DNA from: Magnetococcales bacterium
Lineage (GTDB): Bacteria > Pseudomonadota > Magnetococcia > Magnetococcales > Magnetaquicoccaceae
Direction: 5' to 3'
Length of the DNA: 64,000 nucleotides
Assembly (NCBI GenBank): GCA_011089965.1
Contig: JAANAU010000010.1
Location: 1-64,000 of the forward strand
The notes under the pieces: model-generated
What the model was told of the DNA's origin: nothing
The model's database searches: none
The model's input: the letters and a program-made list of their open reading frames with translations, nothing else
Shown here: positions 53,717 through 61,986 of the stretch, piece by piece
How positions within the stretch are numbered: the first letter of the stretch is position 1
Layout: each line of letters opens with the position of its first letter
Position numbers and translations under genes: made by a program

Positions 53717-54298
53717 TCAACCGCTTTGCACGGCTTTGGCCTGTTGCAGTCGTCGTTTGATCCAGATGCCGATGAGCAGAAAGCCCACGCCGCTGAAGAA
53801 ATAGATCTGGTAGTGTTTGATTTGATCCAGGAACGCCTCCATGGCGTGGCCGAAGATGTAGCCCCCATAGGCAAAGCTGACTGCCCAGACAATGGCGGCA
53901 ATGGCGTTCAGCACCATGAAGCGGACGGCGGGCAGGGTGGTGGCACCCAGGGCAAAGGGGGTTACGTTGCGCACGCCATACACAAAGCGGAATCCAAGGA
54001 TGAACCAGGTATTGTAGCGTTCCAGCAGGTACATCACCCGATCCGTGCGTCGTTTCCAGGTTTCGCTACTGGTTTTCCTGACGATCAGGTGGCCCCAGCG
54101 TCGTCCGATGAAAAAGTAGAGTTGGTCTCCGAAATAGGTGCCGGTAAAGGAGGAGAGGATCACCAGATTGAGATCAAGGACTCCGGTTTTGGCAAGGTAT
54201 CCGGCGACAAGCACCATGGTTTCGCCTTCCAGGAAGGTGCCGACAAACAGGACGATATAGCCATATTCCCGCAAAAAGCCTTCGAGCGTTTCCAACAT
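53717..54298 (-). CDS. DedA family membrane protein
   Basis: 193-residue member of the DedA/SNARE-associated family, which includes undecaprenyl phosphate and lipid flippases. Visible family blocks: YGYIVLFVGTFLEGETMVLVAGYLA, SSFTGTYFGDQLYFFIGRRWG, the helix-capping RFVYGVRNVTPFALGATTLP with its conserved arginine and proline, and a C-terminal helix. Its start at 54298 lies just beyond repeat copy 7. Confidence 0.9.
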   Translation of the reverse strand: MLETLEGFLREYGYIVLFVGTFLEGETMVLVAGYLAKTGVLDLNLVILSSFTGTYFGDQLYFFIGRRWGHLIVRKTSSETWKRRTDRVMYLLERYNTWFILGFRFVYGVRNVTPFALGATTLPAVRFMVLNAIAAIVWAVSFAYGGYIFGHAMEAFLDQIKHYQIYFFSGVGFLLIGIWIKRRLQQAKAVQSG

Positions 54299-54337
54299 GC
54301 CGTGTTCCCTTTGATATACACGTTGCAGGTGAAATGG

Positions 54338-54470
54338 ACAGGGGTCCAGGGGCGAGAGCCACTCTGGGACTTTAAATCCTTTAAAAATAAAAAATTAAAT
54401 TTATTTCATAAACAAAACATGAAACATTAAAACCCTGGAGGATGAATCCCCCAGACCCCCTCTTTTTTTG
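54338..54470 (-). repeat. Composite intergenic repeat, copy 7 (type I, inverted, decayed)
   Basis: Shorter copy. On the minus strand: A-run, AGAGGGGGT, palindrome with a mismatch (54434-54453), A/T spacer without clear tandem units, then a mutated first hairpin (CCAGAGTGGCTCTCGCCCC) and only the start of the second. It lies between the PstS-like gene and DedA. Confidence 0.8.
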
Positions 54471-54492
54471 ATGATGGGTGCCTGAGAGCTGC

Positions 54493-55383
54493 TCATGGCG
54501 GGGGGATGTAACCGTTGCGCGTCAGGATCTCCCGCCCCTCACGCCCCTGAATCCAGACCAGGAATTTTTTCAATGGCGCAGCAGGTTCCCCCATCGTGTA
54601 CAGATAAAGAGAACGGGCCAAGGGATAAACCTGATCCACCGTGGCACTCATGGTGGGAGGAACACACGGGGCATTGGGGGCATGGTCCTTGGAAACACAC
54701 AACGTCTTGACCGCATTGGTGACAAAGGCTGTCCCGGAATAGCCAATGGCACACGGAGCCTGAGCCACCATGGCCACAATGGCATCCGCCGACTCGGTGC
54801 TGACCTTCTGGGAGTCGAATTGATCATGCTTGTCCAGAATGGTCTGACGGAAAAAGAGATAGGTTCCGGAGTTGTTCTTGCGCCCGATGGGCAGAATCTT
54901 CTGCTCCGGACAACCCGGCACCTGTACCCCCAACTCGGTCCAGGTCATGGCCTGACTGCTCTTGCTGTAAATATCCGTCAATTGCTGCAACGATACCCCG
55001 TTGATGGGATTGGAAGGATGCACAACCACCGAAACCGCATCCCGTGCCACAACATGTTCAACCGGAACCACGTGGGCGTTTTTTTTGCGAAACAGTTGCC
55101 ATTCACGCTCCCGCAAAAGACGACTGGAGGATGCCACCTCGACATGACCGTTGATCAGAGCGGCAATGCCATTGCCTGATCCGCCTCCGCTCACCTCAAA
55201 ACGTACCCCGGGTTCGCGCTCCTGATAAACCCGTACCCACTCCTTGAGGGCTTTGGTCAGGGTGTCGGATCCTTTGATGCGAATCAAAGTCACCCCTTCT
55301 GCTGCCAAGACCACTGTCGGCCAGACACCCATGCCAAGGCATCCAAACAACAGCCACAAGAGTCGGATCCAATGGGTTTTCAT
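54493..55383 (-). CDS. PstS-like periplasmic phosphate/ligand-binding protein
   Basis: 296-residue exported protein. Signal peptide (WIRLLWLLFGCLGMGVWPTVVLAA) followed by a type-2 periplasmic-binding fold with the phosphate-binding signatures IKGSDTLTK, SGGGSGNGIAAL and GRKNNSGTYLFF. In true PstS these residues hold phosphate; the fit is good but the substrate is not certain. No pstCAB genes are nearby. It is the last gene of a minus-strand operon headed by the DUF2782 protein. Confidence 0.8.
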   Translation of the reverse strand: MKTHWIRLLWLLFGCLGMGVWPTVVLAAEGVTLIRIKGSDTLTKALKEWVRVYQEREPGVRFEVSGGGSGNGIAALINGHVEVASSSRLLREREWQLFRKKNAHVVPVEHVVARDAVSVVVHPSNPINGVSLQQLTDIYSKSSQAMTWTELGVQVPGCPEQKILPIGRKNNSGTYLFFRQTILDKHDQFDSQKVSTESADAIVAMVAQAPCAIGYSGTAFVTNAVKTLCVSKDHAPNAPCVPPTMSATVDQVYPLARSLYLYTMGEPAAPLKKFLVWIQGREGREILTRNGYIPPP

Positions 55384-55395
55384 AAACCGTCCCAA

Positions 55396-57612
55396 TCAGG
55401 TTGGCAAGGCACGAAACGTCAAACAGTCCACATGCCGGGCAGGGGCGGGGAGAGCCGAATCCAACTCCTTGGCGGTCAACCAGATCTGCGTACCACCACG
55501 CCCGAATCCTTGCAACAAGGCCAACATCTCCTGGGCTGCCCGACGATCCAGAAGCGTGAACGGCGCATCCATCAACATCACATATCTCTGCCCGGGAAAA
55601 CGGGCCTCCCAGGCCAGACACAAGGCCATGCGCACAGCCAAGGCAAGCTTGTGACGCAGACCGCTGGAAAGCTCTGCCATGGACAACACCGCAGAATCGG
55701 TCGCCCGCACCAGGGTGATCGTACCATCAACCGCCACCTGCGGTCTGCCCGGACCGGAAACCAACAACCCCATGATCCGACCCATCTCCTGCAAGAACAC
55801 GCCATGCAGCTCCTGACAAGCCTGGTCCAGAACGGCACGCGCCTCCTGACGTACAACGACCTGCTGTTGCACAGCGGCCTTTTCCTGACTCAATGCCATG
55901 ATGGTGGCACGCAGGCGACTGCGCGTGCGCCGCCGTCCCTGTTCATGAGCCACCTCTTGAGCCGTGCGCCAGGTGATCTGACCCAGACGTACCGGTTCAG
56001 AAGCGGCCTGCTGTTGCTGAACCTGCAACAGACCATATACAGCCTGAACCTGCTCCTGACACGCCAGAAGCGCCTCTTGCAGTTGATGACACTCCTGACT
56101 CCATAACGTCTCATCCAGCAGCGGCAGCCCGGTGTCACGCATCCAGCTGCGCATTTCCAATGCCTGTGGCAAGGCATCCAACGTCTCCAACGTGTTCACC
56201 TGGTCCGACAGTGAAAGACCTCCTGTCTGCGGGACGGTATCGATGATCTGCCAGGCTGTGATCACCTGTTGATCCAACCCGGCAGCCTGCCGCTCCAGGG
56301 AACGCAGTCTGGCCCCGGAACGCCAGCGTCCGGTCAGAGCGCACAGGAGCAACAAGAGAGGCAAAGCCGTGACCGTCATCATCACCAGAGTCGATGTGAG
56401 CACCATGCCCGGCAGATGCTGGTTGAGCAGACCGGTCAACAGCGGTGCGAATCTGGCCTGAAGCACTTGATTCCAAAGGATGCCTGAAGCAAACCAGAAG
56501 ATCGGGATCAACAGCGCGAACAGTTGCGCGCGACGACCTTGACGGATGCGCTTCTGCTGCGCCTGATGACGACTCTGCTCCAGCAGGATGCGTTGGGTGG
56601 CCAGGGTTGATGTGGAGGAGTCTGCGGCAGGCTCCTCCCCAAGCCAGACCAGCAGCCGGTTCCGTTCCGCATCCATCTGCTGCAACACGGCTTCCAAGGC
56701 AGCCAGGCGGGTGTGGAGACGGCCAAGCCAACTGCTGACATGTGTGGTGGGAGCGCCCTGGTTGGCCAGGTGTTCCGTGGCAAACGCTCCTTCCATCTCC
56801 CCCAGGGCCTGTTTCAGGGCAGAGGTGGCCTGACGCCATGCGGTCAGCGGGGCTGATGCGGTCAGAGTGGTGATCCGGGTTGCGGCCTTGTCGATCCGTT
56901 GGGCAGCCTGCCGGAGCGCCTCTTCCAGGCCGGTCCAGCGGGCACAGATGGCGTGGGCGCGGGCAAGCTGATCCTGTGCGCGGTCGTGGTCCGCCTCCAG
57001 CCGGTTCAGGAGATCATCCCGAACGCCCAGAGAGACGATCTCCTCCTGGCAAGCCTGTTGCGCACGGGTAAGCTCGGCGATTTGACCGTCAAGCCGGGTC
57101 GTTTCGGCATGCAGCATGGCAGCGATTTGTGCCAAAGCGGTTTCACCCGACACAGGGGCAACCGAGGCAAACGGTTTGGCATGACGGCTTCTGGCCAGAT
57201 ACCAGGAGTCGATGGCCCATGCGAAATCGCCTCCCAAAAGTTGGATCATGGCCTGATCCACGGATTCCGCCCCGATGGCCATGGGCTGATCCGCACCCGC
57301 GCGGGTGAGGGTGACCTGATGGCTGCCCTGGGTGTCGAGGGTGCGGTGCAAGGTATAATGGCTCTGGTCAACGGTCTGGAAGTCCAGGGTGACCCAGGCG
57401 CGTTCTGCACCCCAGCGGATGGCCCTGGTCAAGGTGTTGCGTGCGAGATGCGCCGTGCGGCCATACAACGCACAACAAAGGATTTCCAGGATGGCCGATT
57501 TGCCCGAGTCGCCAGGACCGGTGAGCAGAATCACTCCTTCCATCGGCAGATCATGCAGATCCAGACGGTTGAAGCAGAACAGGTTTTCGGATTGCAACCT
57601 CTGAATGATCAT
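55396..57612 (-). CDS. Membrane-anchored SMC/Rad50-like ATPase
   Basis: 738-residue ATPase of the SMC/Rad50/YhaN kind, not assigned to a named family. Walker A is TGPGDSGKS (31-39); two long coiled-coil regions (about 165-355 and 430-640) flank two transmembrane helices at about 364-381 and 402-427; the ABC-type signature ELSSGLRHKLALA is near 647 and Walker B near 682 reads LMDAPFTLLD, with alanine where a catalytic Glu is usual. It would thus be a split ATPase anchored by its hinge in the membrane. It overlaps the small upstream gene by ATGA. Function unknown. Confidence 0.75.
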   Translation of the reverse strand: MIIQRLQSENLFCFNRLDLHDLPMEGVILLTGPGDSGKSAILEILCCALYGRTAHLARNTLTRAIRWGAERAWVTLDFQTVDQSHYTLHRTLDTQGSHQVTLTRAGADQPMAIGAESVDQAMIQLLGGDFAWAIDSWYLARSRHAKPFASVAPVSGETALAQIAAMLHAETTRLDGQIAELTRAQQACQEEIVSLGVRDDLLNRLEADHDRAQDQLARAHAICARWTGLEEALRQAAQRIDKAATRITTLTASAPLTAWRQATSALKQALGEMEGAFATEHLANQGAPTTHVSSWLGRLHTRLAALEAVLQQMDAERNRLLVWLGEEPAADSSTSTLATQRILLEQSRHQAQQKRIRQGRRAQLFALLIPIFWFASGILWNQVLQARFAPLLTGLLNQHLPGMVLTSTLVMMTVTALPLLLLLCALTGRWRSGARLRSLERQAAGLDQQVITAWQIIDTVPQTGGLSLSDQVNTLETLDALPQALEMRSWMRDTGLPLLDETLWSQECHQLQEALLACQEQVQAVYGLLQVQQQQAASEPVRLGQITWRTAQEVAHEQGRRRTRSRLRATIMALSQEKAAVQQQVVVRQEARAVLDQACQELHGVFLQEMGRIMGLLVSGPGRPQVAVDGTITLVRATDSAVLSMAELSSGLRHKLALAVRMALCLAWEARFPGQRYVMLMDAPFTLLDRRAAQEMLALLQGFGRGGTQIWLTAKELDSALPAPARHVDCLTFRALPT

Positions 57613-57812
57613 GCGCTTGGCTCTCCAGACGAACGCAGGGTGTGCAGACGCTCCAGCAGCAGTTCCGTGGCAGCCTTGCCGGATGCGGGCTGGCGACCCG
57701 CAGCAGCGGGCTGGGGCTGTTCCAGTCGTTGGCGGCAGAATTGTTCCAGAAAGAGCAGAGGATCTGCAACGCGGAAACGGGCGTCAGGGTTTTCGGGAGC
57801 GGACAAGGGCAT
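57609..57812 (-). CDS. Small protein coupled to the SMC-like ATPase
   Basis: 67 residues, no recognisable family. It is hydrophilic, with a Pro/Ala-rich middle (QPQPAAAGRQPASGKAA) and a short helical end. GAGGTG precedes the ATG by five bases, and its stop overlaps the ATPase start (ATGA), so it is probably a real gene translated together with it. It may be a partner or regulator of the ATPase. Confidence 0.55.
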   Translation of the reverse strand: MPLSAPENPDARFRVADPLLFLEQFCRQRLEQPQPAAAGRQPASGKAATELLLERLHTLRSSGEPSA

Positions 57813-57931
57813 GAGTACACCTCGCGGGCCAAAGGGTCGCTGCGTTTGGTCAGGTTTGGGATCCTGTTTGGAGCAAGCGTGGGGATCGCTGTCATCATAG
57901 ACATTTTGTACCGGCAGGTAAACCCGGCATC

Positions 57932-59020
57932 TTAAATAGAGATTTGGACCGGCAGAAAGCCGTTGCCCGGCTCACGGAAATTGGTCACCTGACCGCGATA
58001 GGCGCGGGCTGCCACCCCCAGGATCTGGTCGCGATAGACGAACAGGCGGATGTCATACTTGAAGAGTGTGCCGGATGGTGCCATGCGCAGGGTGGGAGGG
58101 GGCACAAGGCTTTGCACCAGGGTTGCGCCATCCAGGCTGTCGAAGCGGGTGCGGCTGATTTTATCCCCCAACAGCACGCCCCGGCCCCCAAATCCTTGAG
58201 AGGGCTTGAAGACCCAGCGGGCGCGCTCCTTCCAGAGGGCGGTGCGGTCGAGGGTGGAGAGGAGTCGGGTGGTGGGGATGGTGTCAGTCAGCAGGCGGAT
58301 GGCATCCGGGGCAACACCCCGGGCGAGCAGGGTGTCAGGGTCTGACCAGGTGATCAGATGGCGTTTGTCGGCCAAAAGGGCATAGGCGCGCGGGTTGGGG
58401 GTCAGACAGAGTTGACGGTTGAGCCAGGCGGCACGCAGTCCGGCCAGGGAAGGGGTCTCCAGATAGAAATCACAGTGGCGGTTGTAGATCAGGTCAACCG
58501 GCGCGCCATGCAGGGTCACTCCGGAGGCGTCCATCCGGAGTTCGGCAGGGTCGTGGATGGAGCAGGGTATGCCGACCGCGTTCAACAGTGCGGCACAGGC
58601 TTGCATCTCGGGATAAAGAAACTGGTTGGCGGGTTGTTCGTCCAGGATCACCATGCGGTTGATAACGGGCCGGGGTGTTTGGCGGAAAAGGGCCATCTCT
58701 TGCATAAAGGTGGCCAGCAGTCGCTGCGGGTGACGGGACAAAGGATCCAGAGGTTGGGTTTGATCGGGATGCTGGGCGGTATGGGCCATGAGGGCACCGC
58801 CTGCATTGGTGTTGACTTCGATCAGGCGCGGTCCGTTCGGGGTCAGGTGAAAATCATAGCCCATCATCACGGCTTCATGACCGGGATCAAAGCGGGCGGT
58901 GTCCGGGGTGTCGGGCCAGGGTTGGGCCTGCTGGAGTGCCAATCGGCGCAATAGACGGGTCATGCGGATCATGGTGCGCAGATGTTTTCTTGCAAGGATG
59001 ACGACATTTTGGGTGGTCAT
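57932..59020 (-). CDS. ATP-grasp family protein
   Basis: 362-residue member of a conserved uncharacterised group with an ATP-grasp-like C-terminal domain. Seen: MMGYDFHLTPNGPRLIEVNTNAGGALM near the N-terminus, the DLIYNRHCDFYLETPSL segment, the nucleotide-binding WVFKPSQGFGGRGVLLGDK block and the end YDIRLFVYRDQILGVAARAYRGQVTNFREPGNGF. The enzyme probably joins a carboxylate to an amine, but the substrates are unknown. ATG at 59020 overlaps the stop of the MFS carrier. Confidence 0.75.
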   Translation of the reverse strand: MTTQNVVILARKHLRTMIRMTRLLRRLALQQAQPWPDTPDTARFDPGHEAVMMGYDFHLTPNGPRLIEVNTNAGGALMAHTAQHPDQTQPLDPLSRHPQRLLATFMQEMALFRQTPRPVINRMVILDEQPANQFLYPEMQACAALLNAVGIPCSIHDPAELRMDASGVTLHGAPVDLIYNRHCDFYLETPSLAGLRAAWLNRQLCLTPNPRAYALLADKRHLITWSDPDTLLARGVAPDAIRLLTDTIPTTRLLSTLDRTALWKERARWVFKPSQGFGGRGVLLGDKISRTRFDSLDGATLVQSLVPPPTLRMAPSGTLFKYDIRLFVYRDQILGVAARAYRGQVTNFREPGNGFLPVQISI

Positions 59021-60183
59021 GGGGCAATCCCGGTGCGGGCAAACAACGTGGCGGCACGCCAGGAGGCCAGGGTGCCGAACAGGGCGGCCAATGCCAACAT
59101 GGCAAACATGGTTTCGTGACCGAATCGTTCCAGCACCAGACCGGAGAGGGCCATGCTCACTCCGCCGCCCAGGCCATAGGAGAGGGCGCCCAGCCATCCC
59201 TGGGCAGTGCCACGGGCCTGGATCGGAGCCAGATCGTGTACGCGGCGGATCGAGGCCACATGAAAGGCCCCAAAGGTGAAGGCGTGCAGGAGTTGGGCAG
59301 CGCCCAGCCAGATCCACTCCGTGGTGGTGGCGTAGACCGACCAGCGCACTGCTGCCAGCAACAGTGAAAAGGTGAGCAGACGGGTCACGCCGACCCGGTC
59401 GAGCAGGGTGCGTGAGCGGCTCATCAACACCACTTCGGCCACCACACCCACAGCCCACAGCAGTCCGATCAGGGTGCGGGAGAAACCGTGTTGTTGCAGG
59501 TGGAGGGACATGAACCCATAATACCCGCCATGGGAGAACTGCATCAGGGTGGCGCTGAAATAGAACCATTTGACATCGGCCCGGGCAAACAGGGTGCGGA
59601 TCGAGGTGTGTTGACCCGCATGGTTCGGGGTGCGGGGCAGCCGCAAGGCGCAGAGCAGATTAGCCAGCAGCAACAGCAGGATCACCATCGGGATGGTCTG
59701 GAGTCCGAGTTGATCGCTGATCGGACCCAACCCCAGGGAACAGAGGATGAATCCCCAGGAACCCCAGAGGCGCAACTGGCCGTAATCCCAATGATGTTTG
59801 ACGGACAGCTCCATGGCCGTGGCATCGGTCAAAGCCAGAGGTCCGGCGTGAAAGAGGCTGTAAAGAATGGTGACCCCCAGGATCCAGTCGAGCCGGGTAT
59901 CCAGGAAGAAGAGGCCAAAGGAGACCAGAGAGCCGGTACAGGTCAGAACCACCACGTTGTAACGGCTGCCCCGGTCGGCCACGTAGCCCCAGCCTGGCGG
60001 GGCCGGGATGCGCATCCACTGGGTCAGGGCGGTCAACAGGCCGATGGTTTGGGGAGTGACCCCCAGGCTGGTCAGATGGAGCGGCCAATAGGGGATCCAG
60101 ACGCCCACCACGGCAAAGTAGGTGGCGTAGAATCCGATCAGCGGCCAACGGGATGGCGTGGTCAATAGCGGAACAGCACCCAT
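59017..60183 (-). CDS. MFS transporter, HcaT-like
   Basis: 388-residue twelve-helix carrier of the MFS_1-like group that includes the phenylpropionate transporter HcaT and nucleoside permeases. The N-terminus FYATYFAVVGVWIPYWPLHLTSLGVTP, the QLRLWGSWGFILCSLGLGPISDQ motif and the GLQTIP helix match this group. Its start overlaps the end of the DUF2782 gene by 22 bp. Substrate not known. Confidence 0.82.
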   Translation of the reverse strand: MGAVPLLTTPSRWPLIGFYATYFAVVGVWIPYWPLHLTSLGVTPQTIGLLTALTQWMRIPAPPGWGYVADRGSRYNVVVLTCTGSLVSFGLFFLDTRLDWILGVTILYSLFHAGPLALTDATAMELSVKHHWDYGQLRLWGSWGFILCSLGLGPISDQLGLQTIPMVILLLLLANLLCALRLPRTPNHAGQHTSIRTLFARADVKWFYFSATLMQFSHGGYYGFMSLHLQQHGFSRTLIGLLWAVGVVAEVVLMSRSRTLLDRVGVTRLLTFSLLLAAVRWSVYATTTEWIWLGAAQLLHAFTFGAFHVASIRRVHDLAPIQARGTAQGWLGALSYGLGGGVSMALSGLVLERFGHETMFAMLALAALFGTLASWRAATLFARTGIAP

Positions 60184-60539
60184 TGCGGAACCACGATCTG
60201 GGGTTCGTGGCCATGGGAGCGGGTTTCAAACAGACCGTCGCCATCGGTATCGATCAGGTAGTAGGCCGGACCGTTCACCGGGACCACCTCGATCTGGTAG
60301 AGTGAGCCGTTGGCCAGGAACTCTCGTACCTGGTTGCCCTGGGCATCTTCATATTTGCGGATGACGGTTTCGTGTTGCGGGTGGTCGGGATCGAGTTGTT
60401 CGCGCAACTCTGAAACGAGCGGTCCTTTGGCAGGCACGGGATGGGCGGTGCCCGTTGCTTCAGCCCGGGCATCCGCGGCCACGAGCAGCCAGGCCGTTGT
60501 CAAGAGCGGTACAACGAACAGAGGGGTGATCCATTTCAT
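60162..60539 (-). CDS. DUF2782 family exported protein
   Basis: 125-residue exported protein. Signal peptide (WITPLFVVPLLTTAWLLVAADARA), then the family's core YLIDTDGDGLFETR near the C-terminus and the EDAQGNQVREFLANGSLYQIEV segment. The function of DUF2782 is not known. GGAGAG lies before the ATG at 60539. First gene of the minus-strand operon. Confidence 0.75.
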   Translation of the reverse strand: MKWITPLFVVPLLTTAWLLVAADARAEATGTAHPVPAKGPLVSELREQLDPDHPQHETVIRKYEDAQGNQVREFLANGSLYQIEVVPVNGPAYYLIDTDGDGLFETRSHGHEPQIVVPQWVLFRY

Positions 60540-60711
60540 GCAGGCTCTCCGGTATCGTGTGCGGGGTGGTTGCAGGCATTTTGATTGCGGTGCATTTTCG
60601 GCGGATTGGGGGCAATTGGCAAGGAGCTGTCGGTGGTGTGGAACAAGGAAGGTGCGACCGGGTGGAAGTGCGGAAATTTCGGATTGCGTCATGGTTCCGT
60701 TTGCAATGTGC

Positions 60712-60740
60712 TTGACTCATCCATCGGATTTGATTATACA
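60712..60740 (+). promoter_or_regulatory. Sigma-70-type promoter
   Basis: TTGACT (60712-60717) and TATACA (60735-60740) with a 17-bp spacer, close to consensus. It fires in the plus direction into repeat copy 8 and then murI. The 290-bp region 60540-60830 has no gene; a transcript from here would be either a long murI leader or a short RNA ending at the repeat's palindrome (60851-60870). Confidence 0.65.
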
Positions 60741-60830
60741 AAAATATTTGTGGTGCGATCTCTTCGCGAGACGGATGGGTACGCTCAGAGGCTGTTTGGT
60801 GATTCCTGAGCCGAGTATGAATATCCAATG

Positions 60831-61014
60831 ATTGAAAAAAAAGAGGGGGTCTGGGGGATTCATCCCCCAGGGTTTTAATGTTTTCATGTTTAAAAAAATA
60901 ATTTATTAATATTTTTGTTGATTTTTTAAAAGATTTAAAAGATTTAAAAGATTAAATTCCCAGGGGTTTCACCCCTGGACCCCACCAGGGGGGTAACCCC
61001 CCTGGACCCCTGAT
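60831..61014 (+). repeat. Composite intergenic repeat, copy 8 (type I)
   Basis: A8 and GAGGGGGT, palindrome at 60851-60870, A/T spacer with three TTTAAAAGAT units, hairpin CCAGGGGTTTCACCCCTGG and hairpin CCAGGGGGGTAACCCCCCTGG, almost the mirror image of copy 6. It lies between DUF2782 and murI. Confidence 0.92.
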
Positions 61015-61128
61015 CCTTGGATCATGGTGTATTGACTCTCGATTTGTCATATAAGAATCACTAAACAACCTCTCAATCTGCGGTCCGGTTGCTCCGTTCA
61101 ATGATCATTGTTTATCCTGGAAAAGTGC

Positions 61129-61941
61129 ATGAACAAAAATTTCGATTCACGACCGATTGGTGTGTTTGATTCGGGTGTCGGCGGCTTGACCGTGCTGCGT
61201 GCCATGCTGCATGCGTTTCCATCAGAACATTTCATTTATCTGGGAGATACGGCACGGGTTCCCTATGGAACCAAATCGGCCAGCACCATCGAACGCTACT
61301 CCTTGCAGGTGACACAACACCTGCTGAACCGGGGCGTCAAGGCCCTGGTGGCAGCCTGCAATACTGCCTCCGCACTGGGACTGGATGCCATCCGCAATCA
61401 TTGCCTCATACCGGCCATGGGTGTGATCGAACCGGGTTGTCGTGCCGCTCTCCGGGCAACGACACACGGACGCATCGGGATCATTGGCACGCGGGCCACC
61501 GTGCGCAGCGATGCCTATCGTCAAACCCTGATCTCCATGGATCCATCGGTCACCACGGTGTCATACCCGTGTCCCCTCTTCGTGCCTCTGGTCGAAGAGG
61601 GCTGGTTTCACCACCCGGCAACCCGATTGATCGTCGAAGAGACCCTGGCACCACTGCACCAGGAAAATCTGGATACCTTGATCCTCGGTTGCACCCACTT
61701 TCCCTTGTTGAAGTCGGTCATTGCCGAGATCCTGGGTGCCAGAATCCGGTTGATCGACTCCTCGGAAGCCATTGTTGATGAGATCAACCAACAATTGACA
61801 ACACGGATCGTCCCGGCATCCCCTGACCAGAAGGGAACACTCACCTGTCTGGTCACCGATGCCACCGAACGGTTCCTGGAAGTGGCCGGGCGCATCATTC
61901 ATGATCTGCCGATTGAACATGTTGAAATGATTGATCTGTAG
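61129..61941 (+). CDS. murI: Glutamate racemase
   Basis: Cofactor-independent racemase supplying D-glutamate for peptidoglycan. The 270-residue product has IGVFDSGVGGLTVLRAM, YLGDTARVPYG, the first catalytic cysteine in VAACNTASALG and the second in LILGCTHFPLLK. Normal length. ATG at 61129; a TTG seven codons upstream is less likely. A weak promoter-like TTGACT is at 61032. Confidence 0.95.
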   Translation: MNKNFDSRPIGVFDSGVGGLTVLRAMLHAFPSEHFIYLGDTARVPYGTKSASTIERYSLQVTQHLLNRGVKALVAACNTASALGLDAIRNHCLIPAMGVIEPGCRAALRATTHGRIGIIGTRATVRSDAYRQTLISMDPSVTTVSYPCPLFVPLVEEGWFHHPATRLIVEETLAPLHQENLDTLILGCTHFPLLKSVIAEILGARIRLIDSSEAIVDEINQQLTTRIVPASPDQKGTLTCLVTDATERFLEVAGRIIHDLPIEHVEMIDL

Positions 61942-61986
61942 ATTTTTCAATAATCACACCAGAATGGAATCAACAGGAGTCTGTTC

